Shown: positions 8,309-16,618 of the stretch, in pieces
How positions within the stretch are numbered: position 1 is the stretch's first letter
How the letters are laid out: every line of letters starts with the position of its first letter
Assembly (NCBI RefSeq): GCF_014490785.1
Contig: NZ_CP051488.1
Span: 1,116,001 to 1,180,000 of the forward strand
From: Kosakonia sp. SMBL-WEM22
Lineage (GTDB): Bacteria > Pseudomonadota > Gammaproteobacteria > Enterobacterales > Enterobacteriaceae
Length of the DNA: 64,000 nt
Reading direction: 5' to 3'
The notes under the pieces: model-generated
Databases searched by the model: none
What the model was told of the DNA's origin: nothing
Seen by the model: only the letters and a program-made list of their open reading frames with translations
Made by a program: the position numbers and the translations under genes

Positions 8309-9724
8309 GTGAAACAGAGCGCGTTATATCTTGCACTATTATCCCTGCTTTCCTCGCCTGCTATTTATGCAGAATCATCTGTAGCACCCGTTCTTGAAAG
8401 CCGGGCGGCTCAAGGGGATATTTCCGCACCCGGCGGCGCGCGCCGTCTAACGGGCGATCAAACCGCTGCGCTGCGTGAATCTCTAAATGATAAACCCGCC
8501 AAAAATATTATTTTGCTGATTGGCGATGGCATGGGCGATTCCGAAATTACCGCTGCGCGAAATTATGCTGAAGGCGCGGGTGGTTTCTTTAAAGGTATTG
8601 ATGCGCTGCCGCTCACCGGTCAGTACACCCACTACTCGCTGGATAAGAAAAGCGGGAAGCCCGACTACGTTACCGACTCTGCCGCGTCGGCAACTGCATG
8701 GAGCACCGGTGTAAAAACCTATAACGGTGCGCTCGGCGTCGATATCCACGACAAAGATCATATGACCATCCTTGAGATGGCAAAAACCGCCGGTCTGGCG
8801 ACGGGCGACGTCTCCACCGCCGAATTGCAGGACGCGACGCCTGCCGCGCTGGTTTCCCATGTTACCTCCCGCCGCTGCTACGGTCCGAGCGTCACCAGCG
8901 AGAAATGCGCGCTTAACGCGCTGGAGAAGGGCGGTAGAGGATCGATTACTGAACAGTTGCTGAATGCACGCCCGGATGTGACGCTTGGCGGCGGGGCAAA
9001 AACCTTCAGTGAAACCGCCACCGCCGGTGAGTGGCAGGGCAAAACCCTGCGCGAGCAGGCGCAGGCGCGCGGTTACCAGCTGGTGAGCGATGCCGCGTCG
9101 CTTGCGGCAATTAATATGGCGAACCAGGATAGACCTCTGCTCGGTCTCTTCGCCGACGGCAACATGCCGGTGCGCTGGGAAGGGCCGAAAGCCTCCCTGC
9201 ATGGTAACCTGGATAAGCCTGCCGTGACCTGCACGCCAAACCCGAAACGCACCGACAGCGTGCCGACGCTGGCGGCGATGACGGAAAAAGCGATTGAGTT
9301 ACTGAGCAAAAATGAGAAGGGCTTCTTCCTGCAAGTGGAAGGGGCATCGATTGATAAGCAGGATCACGCGGCGAACCCGTGCGGCCAGATTGGTGAAACA
9401 GTCGATCTTGACGAAGCGGTACAAAAAGCGCTGGAGTTTGCGCGTAAAGATGGCAATACACTGGTGATCGTGACCGCAGACCACGCTCATGCCAGCCAGA
9501 TCATCCCGGCAGATACCAAAGCACCAGGCCTGAGCCAGGCGCTGACTACCAAAGATGGCGCGGTGATGGCGATGACCTACGGCAACTCGGAAGAGGAGTC
9601 GATGGAGCATACCGGCACGCAGGTGCGCATTGCGGCGTACGGCCCGCATGCGGCGAACGTCGTCGGGCTGACGGATCAGACCGATCTCTTCTACACCATG
9701 AAAGCGGCGCTGAACCTCAAGTAA
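8309..9724 (+). CDS. phoA: PhoA, periplasmic alkaline phosphatase
   Basis: Secreted homodimeric Zn2/Mg phosphomonoesterase that releases phosphate during Pi starvation. The 471-residue length equals the E. coli precursor. It has a signal peptide ending ...SSPAIYA, metal ligands in LIGDGMGDSE, the nucleophile Ser in TDSAASATAW, further ligands in EGASIDKQDHA, VTADHAH and EHTGTQV, and the four cysteines (RRCYG, EKCAL, VTCTP, NPCGQ) that form its two disulfides. Start is GTG 8309 behind TGGAG, as in E. coli. It is controlled by the Pho box upstream, and psiF follows. Confidence 0.98.
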   Translation: MKQSALYLALLSLLSSPAIYAESSVAPVLESRAAQGDISAPGGARRLTGDQTAALRESLNDKPAKNIILLIGDGMGDSEITAARNYAEGAGGFFKGIDALPLTGQYTHYSLDKKSGKPDYVTDSAASATAWSTGVKTYNGALGVDIHDKDHMTILEMAKTAGLATGDVSTAELQDATPAALVSHVTSRRCYGPSVTSEKCALNALEKGGRGSITEQLLNARPDVTLGGGAKTFSETATAGEWQGKTLREQAQARGYQLVSDAASLAAINMANQDRPLLGLFADGNMPVRWEGPKASLHGNLDKPAVTCTPNPKRTDSVPTLAAMTEKAIELLSKNEKGFFLQVEGASIDKQDHAANPCGQIGETVDLDEAVQKALEFARKDGNTLVIVTADHAHASQIIPADTKAPGLSQALTTKDGAVMAMTYGNSEEESMEHTGTQVRIAAYGPHAANVVGLTDQTDLFYTMKAALNLK

Positions 9725-9730
9725 CAGCTG

Positions 9731-9766
9731 CCCGGCGGTAAATCTCTGCTGCCGGGTGGTTTTTTC
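9731..9766 (+). terminator. Terminator between phoA and psiF
   Basis: GC-rich inverted repeat built on CCCGGC / GCCGGG, followed by a TGGTTTTTT tract. Because psiF is usually co-expressed with phoA, this may act as a partial terminator lowering psiF expression. Confidence 0.65.
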
Positions 9767-9777
9767 GCCAATTAGGA

Positions 9778-9810
9778 CCATCCTTAAAGGGTTCATTGAC
9801 AGAAGGATGG
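9778..9810 (+). promoter_or_regulatory. Inverted repeat able to occlude the psiF ribosome site
   Basis: Perfect 8-bp arms CCATCCTT (9778-9785) and AAGGATGG (9803-9810), 17 nt apart. The right arm contains the psiF Shine-Dalgarno, five nt before the ATG. Pairing in RNA would hide it. The regulatory role is inferred. Confidence 0.35.
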
Positions 9811-9814
9811 CGCT

Positions 9815-10135
9815 ATGAAAATCACACTTCTCGTTACTCTCATCTTCGGTGTGCTGTTTATGACGGCCTTAAGCGCCGCCGAGAAAACAGTGACCCCGCA
9901 ACAGCAGCGTATGACGCTCTGCAACCAGCAGGCTAAGGCGCAGAACCTTGGTGGCGATGCGCGCAAGAGTTACATGAGCGACTGCCTGAAGAGCACCAAA
10001 ACCGAGCCTGGGCAAAAGAGCCTGACGCCTCAGCAGCAGCGGATGCGCGAATGCAACGCCCAGGCGACGCAGCAATCCCTGAAAGGCGATGACCGCGGTA
10101 AATTTATGAGCGCCTGTCTGAAAAAAGCGGCGTGA
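9815..10135 (+). CDS. psiF: PsiF, phosphate-starvation-inducible periplasmic protein
   Basis: A 106-residue secreted protein: a signal peptide (LLVTLIFGVLFMTALSAAE) and two tandem PsiF repeats. The repeats share the pattern LTPQQQRM..CN.QA..Q.L.GD.R..FM..CLK, with a Cys pair in each. The repeats are at about residues 26-60 and 70-104. The molecular role is unknown; in E. coli it belongs to the Pho regulon with phoA. A weak stem (GCGGGCG / CGCCCGC, 10146-10166) follows the gene. Confidence 0.9.
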   Translation: MKITLLVTLIFGVLFMTALSAAEKTVTPQQQRMTLCNQQAKAQNLGGDARKSYMSDCLKSTKTEPGQKSLTPQQQRMRECNAQATQQSLKGDDRGKFMSACLKKAA

Positions 10136-10313
10136 TCCTCCCTTCGCGGGCGTAATTTGCGCCCGCATACTTAAGGCGTTTCTGCCGCTGTGTTGCTCCC
10201 CGCTTAATCTCTGCCAGGCTTAATTTGTGAGCTGTGTTGTCTTTTTTTCCTTTGCGAGTGTACGTCGCCAGACGTTACGCCCGTTTTGCCACACCAATAC
10301 GGGAGCAAGAGTA

Positions 10314-11837
10314 ATGAACTATCAATATGTTACCGATCTAAACGATCTACCTGAAAACCAGCCGGTGAAGTTCGATGTCGATGGCACTTCGCTTATTCTC
10401 ATTCGCACCTTAACCCAGGTGCGTGCGTTTCAGAGCCGCTGCCCTCATGCCGGTGCACCGCTTGAGCAGGGCGCGGTATGCGACGGTCGGCTGGTCTGCC
10501 CGTGGCACAAAGCCAACTTCGATATCACTAACGGCGAGTGGTGCGAGCCGCTGGCACTCCAAAACCTGAAGCAGTATCCGGTGCATATTGAACAGAACCG
10601 CGTGCTGGTTAATCCGCGCCCGCTCTCGCCGACTACCCACAACACCATTCGCGGTGACGGGCCGCAAACGGTAGTGATCCTCGGCACTGGTGCAGCCGGC
10701 AGTTCTGCGGCGGTGACGCTGCGCGACGCCGGGTTTAACGGCCATCTGATGCTGATTGATAAAGAGAGCGAAGCACCCTATGACCGCACGGCACTGAGTA
10801 AGTTTGTCCCTTCCGGCAAGATGAAGATCAGCGAAGTGCCGCAACTGCTGGATAAGGCGTTTTATGCCCAGCCGGGGGTGGAGAACATTGATCAAGCGGT
10901 AACGAAGCTCGATGCCAAAGCACGCCAGTTAACGCTCGCCGACGGGCGCGAAATTACCTTCGACAAACTGCTGCTGGCAACCGGCGGACGCCCCGTCTGG
11001 CCGGAGATTCGCGGCAACCAGCTCGAGGGTGTGCATGTGCTGCGTGATATCCACCAGGCGCAGACGCTGTTAAGTGAAGTGGAGGATGAGCAGCAACTGG
11101 TGATTGTCGGTAACAGCTTCATCGCCATGGAGCTGGCGGCCGCGCTGCGTAACCAGGATGTCGATGTCACCGTGCTTTCGCGCCATGCGCTGCCGTTTGT
11201 GCCGCAGTTCGGTGAAGAGATTGGCCGCCACTTTATGGAGCTGCATAAGCAGAATGGCGTCAAGTTTGTCACCGGCGAGCCGGCGGAGTTGCAGGGCGAT
11301 GATCACGTGCAGCGCGTGGCACTGAAAGATGGTCGTACGCTTCCAGCGCATGTGGTGGTGTTTGCTACCGGCGTGGAGCCTTCAACCGATCTGGTGGGCG
11401 ATCTGCCACGCGAAGAGGATGGCAGCCTGACGGTGGATGAGTATCTGCGCGCCGCGCCCGATATCTGGGCGGTCGGCGATATCGCTACCTATCCGGCCCC
11501 GGAGGGGCGTCGACGCATTGAGCACTGGCGCGTTGCCCAGCAGCAGGGGCGCATTGCGGCACTCAATATGCTCGGAGAAACGCAGCCTTTCGATCGGGTG
11601 CCCTTTTTCTGGACTACCCACTTCGGCACGCGCTTTGAGTACCTCGGCTATGCCCGCGAGTGGGACAGCATGAAGATGTTGGGATCGTTTGAGAATAAGC
11701 GCTTCGCCGTGCTCTACGGCCAGGAGGGAATGCTGAAGGCGGTACTGAGCTGCGGCGAGAACACCGCCACGGCGGAGTTGGTGCTGAAAATGCAGGAGCC
11801 GTTGACCATGCGTGCGGCCAGCGAACTCCTCTCGTAA
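10314..11837 (+). CDS. Rieske [2Fe-2S] / FAD-dependent pyridine nucleotide oxidoreductase
   Basis: A 507-residue fusion resembling AIFM3/ferredoxin-reductase-like proteins. Residues 1-100 form a Rieske ferredoxin domain with cluster ligands C43-x-H45 and C62-x2-H65. Residues about 118-430 form a pyridine nucleotide-disulfide oxidoreductase fold: FAD motif VVILGTGAAGS, NAD-binding LVIVGNSFIAMELAAAL, then VFATGVEP and WAVGDIA. A C-terminal reductase domain follows. Residues 28-100 carry the only Fe-S ligands. It probably moves electrons from NAD(P)H through FAD; the partner is unknown. Start is ATG 10314 after GGGAGCAAGAG. It occupies the place of dgcC between psiF and proC. Confidence 0.85.
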   Translation: MNYQYVTDLNDLPENQPVKFDVDGTSLILIRTLTQVRAFQSRCPHAGAPLEQGAVCDGRLVCPWHKANFDITNGEWCEPLALQNLKQYPVHIEQNRVLVNPRPLSPTTHNTIRGDGPQTVVILGTGAAGSSAAVTLRDAGFNGHLMLIDKESEAPYDRTALSKFVPSGKMKISEVPQLLDKAFYAQPGVENIDQAVTKLDAKARQLTLADGREITFDKLLLATGGRPVWPEIRGNQLEGVHVLRDIHQAQTLLSEVEDEQQLVIVGNSFIAMELAAALRNQDVDVTVLSRHALPFVPQFGEEIGRHFMELHKQNGVKFVTGEPAELQGDDHVQRVALKDGRTLPAHVVVFATGVEPSTDLVGDLPREEDGSLTVDEYLRAAPDIWAVGDIATYPAPEGRRRIEHWRVAQQQGRIAALNMLGETQPFDRVPFFWTTHFGTRFEYLGYAREWDSMKMLGSFENKRFAVLYGQEGMLKAVLSCGENTATAELVLKMQEPLTMRAASELLS

Positions 11838-11842
11838 GCTTC

Positions 11843-11868
11843 GCGCCACGGTTGAATCGCCGTGGCGC
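11843..11868. terminator. Bidirectional terminator between the Rieske oxidoreductase and proC
   Basis: Perfect 9-bp stem GCGCCACGG / CCGTGGCGC with an 8-nt loop between two convergent genes, followed by TGCCTTTT on the plus strand. Confidence 0.6.
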
Positions 11869-11874
11869 TGCCTT

Positions 11875-12681
11875 TTACGCGCTCAGTTTTTCCGACTTCG
11901 CCATACAGGCGGCCATCGCGTCCATCACCGCGGCGCGAAAACCCTTATCTTCCAGTACTTTCACCGCTTCGATGGTAGTGCCGCCCGGCGAGCAGACCAT
12001 ATCTTTCAGCTCGGCAGGGTGTTTGCCCGTTTCCAGCACCATCTTCGCCGAACCCATGACCGCCTGTGCGGCAAATTTATAGGCCTGCGCGCGCGGCATG
12101 CCGCCCAGCACGGCAGCATCGGCCATCGCTTCGATAAACATGAAGACATACGCCGGTGCCGAGCCGCTGACGCCAACTACCGGGTGGATCATCGCTTCGG
12201 AAACCACTTCCGCTTCGCCAAAGCAGCGGAAAATGGTCAGCACATCGGCGGTATCTTCAGAGGTCACCAGTGCATTCGGCGTAATAGAGGTCATCCCGGC
12301 GTTAACCAGTGCGGGGGTGTTTGGCATCACGCGGATAATTTTGCGATCGTGACCCAGCGCGCGCGCCAGCTGGTCGAGCGTGACACCGGCTGCAATGGAG
12401 ACCACCAGCGTCTCTTTGTTGAGGCTGGAGGCGATATCGCTAAGGACTTTCACCATGATGTTCGGCTTCACGGCGCCAAAGACAATATCGGCGATCTGTG
12501 CCACTTCCTGCGCGCTCTGCGCGGCGTTGACGCCATACTCCTGTTGCAGGGCGGCGACCTTATCAGGCGTTGGCGTATAGACCCAAATCTGCCCCGGTTT
12601 CACCTCGCCGCTGGCGATCAGCCCGCCGACGATCGCTTTACCCATGTTACCGCAGCCGATAAAACCGATTTTCTTTTCCAT
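11875..12681 (-). CDS. proC: ProC, pyrroline-5-carboxylate reductase
   Basis: Last enzyme of proline synthesis: reduces 1-pyrroline-5-carboxylate with NADPH in the cytoplasm. The 268 residues start with the Rossmann motif KKIGFIGCGNMGKAI and contain the P5CR signature around VGVSGSAPAYVFMFIEA and MVCSPGGTTIEA. It is nearly identical in layout to E. coli ProC (269). The start is ATG 12681; a GTG directly upstream (12684) is possible but adds only one residue. It is divergent from yaiI. Confidence 0.97.
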   Translation of the reverse strand: MEKKIGFIGCGNMGKAIVGGLIASGEVKPGQIWVYTPTPDKVAALQQEYGVNAAQSAQEVAQIADIVFGAVKPNIMVKVLSDIASSLNKETLVVSIAAGVTLDQLARALGHDRKIIRVMPNTPALVNAGMTSITPNALVTSEDTADVLTIFRCFGEAEVVSEAMIHPVVGVSGSAPAYVFMFIEAMADAAVLGGMPRAQAYKFAAQAVMGSAKMVLETGKHPAELKDMVCSPGGTTIEAVKVLEDKGFRAAVMDAMAACMAKSEKLSA

Positions 12682-12811
12682 CACGTCCCTCTCTGCTTGT
12701 TATTGCATGTGATTCATAGCTTAACGCGCTTTTCCGGCGAGGGCGAAAGGATCTCTGCTTTCCCCGGCGGGCAATTAAAGGGACAATGCGCCGAAACGAA
12801 AAGGAGTCACC

Positions 12812-13273
12812 ATGGCGATATGGGTTGATGCGGACGCCTGTCCGAATGTGATTAAAGAGATTTTATTTCGCGCCGCGGAGCGGACACAGACGCCGTTAAC
12901 GCTGGTCGCTAACCAGAACTTGCGCGTACCTCCATCCAGGGTGATCCGTTCGCTCAGGGTGCCGGCAGGCTTTGACGTCGCCGATAACGAAATCGTGCGT
13001 CTCTGCGCGGCGGATGATTTGGTGATCACCGCCGATATTCCGCTGGCGGCGGAGGTCATTGCAAAAGGGGCGGCAGCGCTCAACCCGCGCGGCGAACGCT
13101 ATACGGAAGCGACGATTCGCGAGCGGCTGACCATGCGCGATTTCATGGATACATTGCGCGCCAGCGGCATCCAGACCGGCGGACCGGATTCCCTTTCGCA
13201 GCGCGATCGCCAGCAGTTCGCCGCGCAGCTCGATAAGTGGCTGCTCGATCGCCAGCGCCGCCAGACGCCGTAA
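12812..13273 (+). CDS. yaiI: YaiI, UPF0178 (DUF188) family protein
   Basis: A 153-residue protein of the YaiI/YqxD family, with the N-terminal acidic motif WVDADACPNVIKEI, typical of this NYN/PIN-like nuclease-fold family, and ADDLVITADIPLAAEVI. A nuclease function is only suggested by fold. An AAAGGAG ribosome site precedes the ATG. It is divergent from proC with a 130-nt spacer, as in E. coli. Confidence 0.93.
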   Translation: MAIWVDADACPNVIKEILFRAAERTQTPLTLVANQNLRVPPSRVIRSLRVPAGFDVADNEIVRLCAADDLVITADIPLAAEVIAKGAAALNPRGERYTEATIRERLTMRDFMDTLRASGIQTGGPDSLSQRDRQQFAAQLDKWLLDRQRRQTP

Positions 13274-13323
13274 CCGGGCTTGTCAGTTTTTATCACCTCC
13301 AGTAAGGTTGCCGCTACAGGCGA

Positions 13324-13406
13324 TGCCACAGAAACTTTACAGCCTCAATGGCTGCGCCAGAACGTTCTTATACGCAAAATTGAGAATGTGTAACGTTACT
13401 CTTACG
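13324..13406 (+). promoter_or_regulatory. Two putative TyrR boxes upstream of aroL
   Basis: Against consensus TGTAAA-N6-TTTACA, two 18-bp matches are seen: TGCCAC-N6-TTTACA at 13324-13341 and TGTAAC-N6-CTTACG at 13389-13406. Both keep the essential G-N14-C spacing. TyrR repression of aroL is established in E. coli. I did not find a convincing TrpR operator. Confidence 0.55.
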
Positions 13407-13487
13407 CAGCGCGCGCCGTTGGTTTAGTGCTATCATCGCCATCTTATTGTTGTCCCCCAACCGGGGGCCTGGAGGAATAACCTGCTC

Positions 13488-14012
13488 ATGACGCTACCCA
13501 TCTTTCTCATCGGCGCACGCGGCTGCGGTAAAACTACTGTTGGCCGGGCGCTGGCGCTGTCACAGGGCTTCCAGTTTATCGATACCGATAGCTGGTTGCA
13601 GGAAGAGGCGCAGCAGACCGTTGCGCAAATCGTAGAGCAGGAGGGGTGGGCCGGTTTTCGCGCCCGCGAAACGGCGGCACTGGAAGCCGTGACCGAACCC
13701 GCTCTGGTCGTCGCCACCGGCGGCGGTATTATTCTCAGCGACTACAACCGCCGTTTCATGCGTGAGCACGGGCGCGTGGTTTACCTCTGTGCGCCGGTCG
13801 ACGTGCTGGCAGGGCGGCTGGAAGCTTCTCCGCAAGAGGGGCTGCGTCCGACGTTAACCGGCAAGCCGATCAGCGAAGAGGTGAGCGACGTGCTCGCCAC
13901 CCGCGATGCGCTCTATCGCGATGCGGCGCATTTTGTGGTCGATGCCGCGCAGCCGCCGCAGGCGGTAGTGGCAGAAATTGAAGCGGCTTTACGCCTGGCG
14001 CGCGCCAGTTAG
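13488..14012 (+). CDS. aroL: AroL, shikimate kinase II
   Basis: Phosphorylates shikimate with ATP in the common aromatic pathway. The 174 residues equal E. coli AroL. P-loop GARGCGKTT (residues 9-17), DTDSWLQ, the shikimate-binding FRARETAALEAV, GGGII and the lid segment LRPTLTGKP are all present. It is expected to be repressed by TyrR through the upstream boxes. yaiA and aroM follow in the same direction, the conserved aroL-yaiA-aroM arrangement. Confidence 0.96.
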   Translation: MTLPIFLIGARGCGKTTVGRALALSQGFQFIDTDSWLQEEAQQTVAQIVEQEGWAGFRARETAALEAVTEPALVVATGGGIILSDYNRRFMREHGRVVYLCAPVDVLAGRLEASPQEGLRPTLTGKPISEEVSDVLATRDALYRDAAHFVVDAAQPPQAVVAEIEAALRLARAS

Positions 14013-14062
14013 CGAAACGTTTGACTATACTTATCTCTCTAACCGCAAAAGGAGAATAAGCT

Positions 14063-14254
14063 ATGCCGACTAAACCGCCCTATCCGCGTGAAGCCCGTGT
14101 TGTAGCTGTTGAGAAGGGACCCAGCGACGCGACTGTCACCTGGTATGAACTGCGCGCGGATCATCCGAAGCCGGACTCATTGATCAGCGAGCACCCCACG
14201 GAGCAGGAAGCGCTGGATGCGAAAAAGCGTTATGAGGATCCCGATAAAAGTTAA
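14063..14254 (+). CDS. yaiA: YaiA, small conserved protein
   Basis: A 63-residue hydrophilic protein nearly identical to E. coli YaiA (MPTKPPYPREA start; LRADHPKPDSLISEHPT; AKKRYEDPDK end). An AAAGGAG ribosome site precedes the ATG. Function is unknown; it is co-oriented 50 nt after aroL and probably transcribed with it. Confidence 0.93.
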   Translation: MPTKPPYPREARVVAVEKGPSDATVTWYELRADHPKPDSLISEHPTEQEALDAKKRYEDPDKS

Positions 14255-14316
14255 TCCGGCGATCCCGCCAGCATGATTTCCTGAACCTTTCAGAAAGTCG
14301 TTTGCATCACATTTTT

Positions 14317-14337
14317 TGACTGGCTTAATGCCAGTCA
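14317..14337. repeat. Perfect hairpin in the yaiA-aroM spacer
   Basis: TGACTGGC-TTAAT-GCCAGTCA, an 8-bp stem preceded by ATTTTT. The T run lies upstream on the plus strand, so this is not an ordinary plus-strand terminator. It could be an operator or a 5' leader structure of aroM. Confidence 0.4.
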
Positions 14338-14478
14338 CTGTTTATATTCATTGTTACTGGAATTTATTAGAACACAGGAGTGGCTCATTCTCTTTACACG
14401 GCGGCGGTGCTCCATCCTCCGTCGGTTGTTGTACAGAGAATCATAACTAGAAGCAGTTTTGAAAGGCGGAAAGCGAAG

Positions 14479-15159
14479 ATGAGTGCGACGTTGGCGATCC
14501 TCACCATTGGTGTGGTGCCGGTAAAAGAGATCCTGCCGCTTCTGGCAGAGCATGTTTCAGAAGATCAAATCACCCATGTTAGCCTGCTGGGGAAGATGGA
14601 CCCGGCACAAGTTCAGATTGATTATTGCGTCGATCCTGGCGAGACCGCTATCCCGACGCGCCTCAGTGATGACAGCCTCGGCCTGGTGTCGCGCGAGAAG
14701 GTGGAGCGCGATCTGCAAAGCGTGATCGAGGTGCTCGATAATCAGGGAACCTATGACGTCATCCTGTTGATGAGTACCGCAGATATCCGTGGCTTAAACG
14801 CGCGCAACGCCATCCTGATTGAACCGCAGCGCATTATTCCCCCGCTGGTCGCCTCGATTGTCGATGGTCACCAGGTCGGCGTGATTGTGCCGGTGCCTGA
14901 ATTGATGGCGCCGCAGAAGAAGAAGTGGCAGGTGCTGGAAAAAGAGCCGCTGTATGAACTCTGCCACCCCTACCAGGCGAGCGAGACGGAGCTGATTGAC
15001 GCCGGAAAAGCGCTGCTGGAGCGCGGTGCTGATGTGTTGATGCTCGACTGTCTTGGCTTCCATCAGCAGCATCGCGATCTGCTGCAAAAAGCGCTGGATG
15101 TCCCGGTTTTACTCTCCAATGTGCTGGTGGCGCGGCTGGCCTCGGAACTGCTGGTGTAG
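14479..15159 (+). CDS. aroM: AroM family protein
   Basis: A 226-residue protein matching E. coli AroM (225) from LAILTIGVVP to VPVLLSNVLVARLA.ELLV. It includes HQVGVIVPVPEL and ADVLMLDCLGFHQ..R. The fold resembles Asp/Glu/hydantoin racemases (GADVLMLDCLG containing Cys), but function is unproven. Expression in E. coli follows aroL/TyrR. Start is ATG 14479 after GGCGGAAAGCGAAG; the longer upstream frame crosses a non-homologous spacer. Confidence 0.92.
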   Translation: MSATLAILTIGVVPVKEILPLLAEHVSEDQITHVSLLGKMDPAQVQIDYCVDPGETAIPTRLSDDSLGLVSREKVERDLQSVIEVLDNQGTYDVILLMSTADIRGLNARNAILIEPQRIIPPLVASIVDGHQVGVIVPVPELMAPQKKKWQVLEKEPLYELCHPYQASETELIDAGKALLERGADVLMLDCLGFHQQHRDLLQKALDVPVLLSNVLVARLASELLV

Positions 15160-15245
15160 CCGCAGAACGGCGCAATTTCGCGTGACATCACTTAAGCCCG
15201 GCCTCTATAGTGGTTTTCCAGTCATTTCTCTATAAGGGCCTGTTT

Positions 15246-15530
15246 ATGCTTCAAAGTAATGAATACTTTTCCGGTAAAGTGAAGTCCATTGGGTTTACCA
15301 GCAGCAGCACCGGCCGCGCCAGCGTCGGCGTGATGATGGAAGGGGAGTACACCTTCTCCACCGCCCAGCCGGAAGAGATGACGGTGGTCAGCGGCGCGCT
15401 CAATGTGCTGTTGCCAGGTGAAACCGAGTGGAAAACGCACGCCGCCGGCGAAGTATTCAATGTCCCGGGCCATAGCGAATTCCATCTTCAGGTCGCCGAG
15501 CCGAGTGCCTATCTCTGCCGTTATCTGTAA
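15246..15530 (+). CDS. ppnP: PpnP (YaiE), pyrimidine/purine nucleoside phosphorylase
   Basis: A 94-residue single-cupin enzyme that phosphorolyses several nucleosides to base and ribose-1-phosphate. Cupin features are readable: GRASVGVMMEGEYTFST, MTVVSGALNVLLPGE, and FNVPGHSEFHLQV. Length equals the E. coli enzyme. Start is ATG 15246 after ATAAGGG. It converges on rdgC. Confidence 0.94.
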   Translation: MLQSNEYFSGKVKSIGFTSSSTGRASVGVMMEGEYTFSTAQPEEMTVVSGALNVLLPGETEWKTHAAGEVFNVPGHSEFHLQVAEPSAYLCRYL

Positions 15531-15550
15531 CACTTGCGCCGTCCGGCGAC

Positions 15551-15582
15551 AAAAAAGCCCGGTAGCGCTGCGCTTACCGGGC
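15551..15582 (-). terminator. Rho-independent terminator of rdgC
   Basis: 8-bp stem GCCCGGTA / TACCGGGC (15557-15582), flanked on the plus strand by AAAAAA at 15551-15556. That reads as a T tract on the minus strand, downstream of rdgC. It may also serve ppnP. Confidence 0.75.
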
Positions 15583-15607
15583 CTGGAATAGTGAGTCGCT
15601 AAAATCG

Positions 15608-16519
15608 TTAGCGCTGGGCTTCGCCGCCGAGGCCTTCCACCAGATTTTGAATCAGTGCCGCCAGCTCGCCGGTCATCAGAATAAAGTCGGCGTCAAAACG
15701 CTGGGCATAATCTTCCCGGTCGATATCTTCATTCTGATCGCGCAGCTCATCGCTAAACTTCAGGCGTTTTACCGAGCCATCATCACAGATCATAAACTGG
15801 ATGCGCTGCTGCCAGTCGAGGGCCAGCTTAGTGACCACTTTGCCTGCTTCAATGTGTACGGCGATTTCGTCACTCACCAGATCCTGCTTTTTCGCGCGGA
15901 TCACGCCGCCATCTTCCAGCATCGCTTTCAGCTCGGCTTCGTCCAGCAGCTGGAACCCTTGCGCGACGGTGCCGGAGCGGACCCACTCTGTCAGCGTCAG
16001 CTCAATCGGGTTTTCCATCGTCAGCGGTACCACCGGGAGAGAGCCGAGGCTTTTACGCAGCAGCGCCAGCGTATCTTCCGCTTTTTTTGCGCTGGCGCAG
16101 TCGACCATAATCAGGCCGTTGACGGTATCTATCCACATCATCGTCTGGCTGTAGCGGCTGAAGGCGCGCGGCAGCAGCGAGTGCAGTACTTCATCTTTCA
16201 GCGCATCTTTTTCGGTTTTTTTCAGTTTGCGCGCCTGCTCGGCTTCGAGGCGGGCGATTTTCGCTTCCAGCGCCTGTTTCACCACCGGTGTCGGCAGGAT
16301 TTTCTCTTCTTTGCGCGCGCAGATAATAATCTGGCCGTTGTTGGTATGGGTCAGCGCTTCGCTGTGTGAGCCCATCGGTGGAACCCAACCGGTTTTCGCC
16401 ATATCCTGACTACCGCATGGCGTAAACGAGAGCGGGGCGAGCTGTTTTTCCATCTCTTCCGCACGGAGCGCCACATCGCGGCTGAGACGGTATACCATTA
16501 AATTTTTGAACCACAGCAT
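15608..16519 (-). CDS. rdgC: RdgC, recombination-associated DNA-binding protein
   Basis: Nucleoid-associated ring protein that binds double-stranded DNA and limits RecA-driven recombination. The 303 residues equal E. coli RdgC. Recognisable segments are MLWFKNLMVYRLSR, GSQDMAKTGWVPPMGSHS, SQTMMWIDTVNGLIMVDCASAKKAEDTLALLRKSLGSLPVVP (abridged) and the C-terminal ELAALIQNLVEGLGGEAQR. Start is ATG 16519; the frame extends 60 residues upstream with no homology and overlaps the divergent mak promoter. Confidence 0.96.
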   Translation of the reverse strand: MLWFKNLMVYRLSRDVALRAEEMEKQLAPLSFTPCGSQDMAKTGWVPPMGSHSEALTHTNNGQIIICARKEEKILPTPVVKQALEAKIARLEAEQARKLKKTEKDALKDEVLHSLLPRAFSRYSQTMMWIDTVNGLIMVDCASAKKAEDTLALLRKSLGSLPVVPLTMENPIELTLTEWVRSGTVAQGFQLLDEAELKAMLEDGGVIRAKKQDLVSDEIAVHIEAGKVVTKLALDWQQRIQFMICDDGSVKRLKFSDELRDQNEDIDREDYAQRFDADFILMTGELAALIQNLVEGLGGEAQR

Positions 16520-16618
16520 GATTTTTTCCACGGCCTTGTCGTTAAATGCAGCGGGCATAATAGCGAATTGTCGCCGCGCTTGCATTGCTAATGCGTGGTC
16601 CACTACGAGGAGTTTGAT

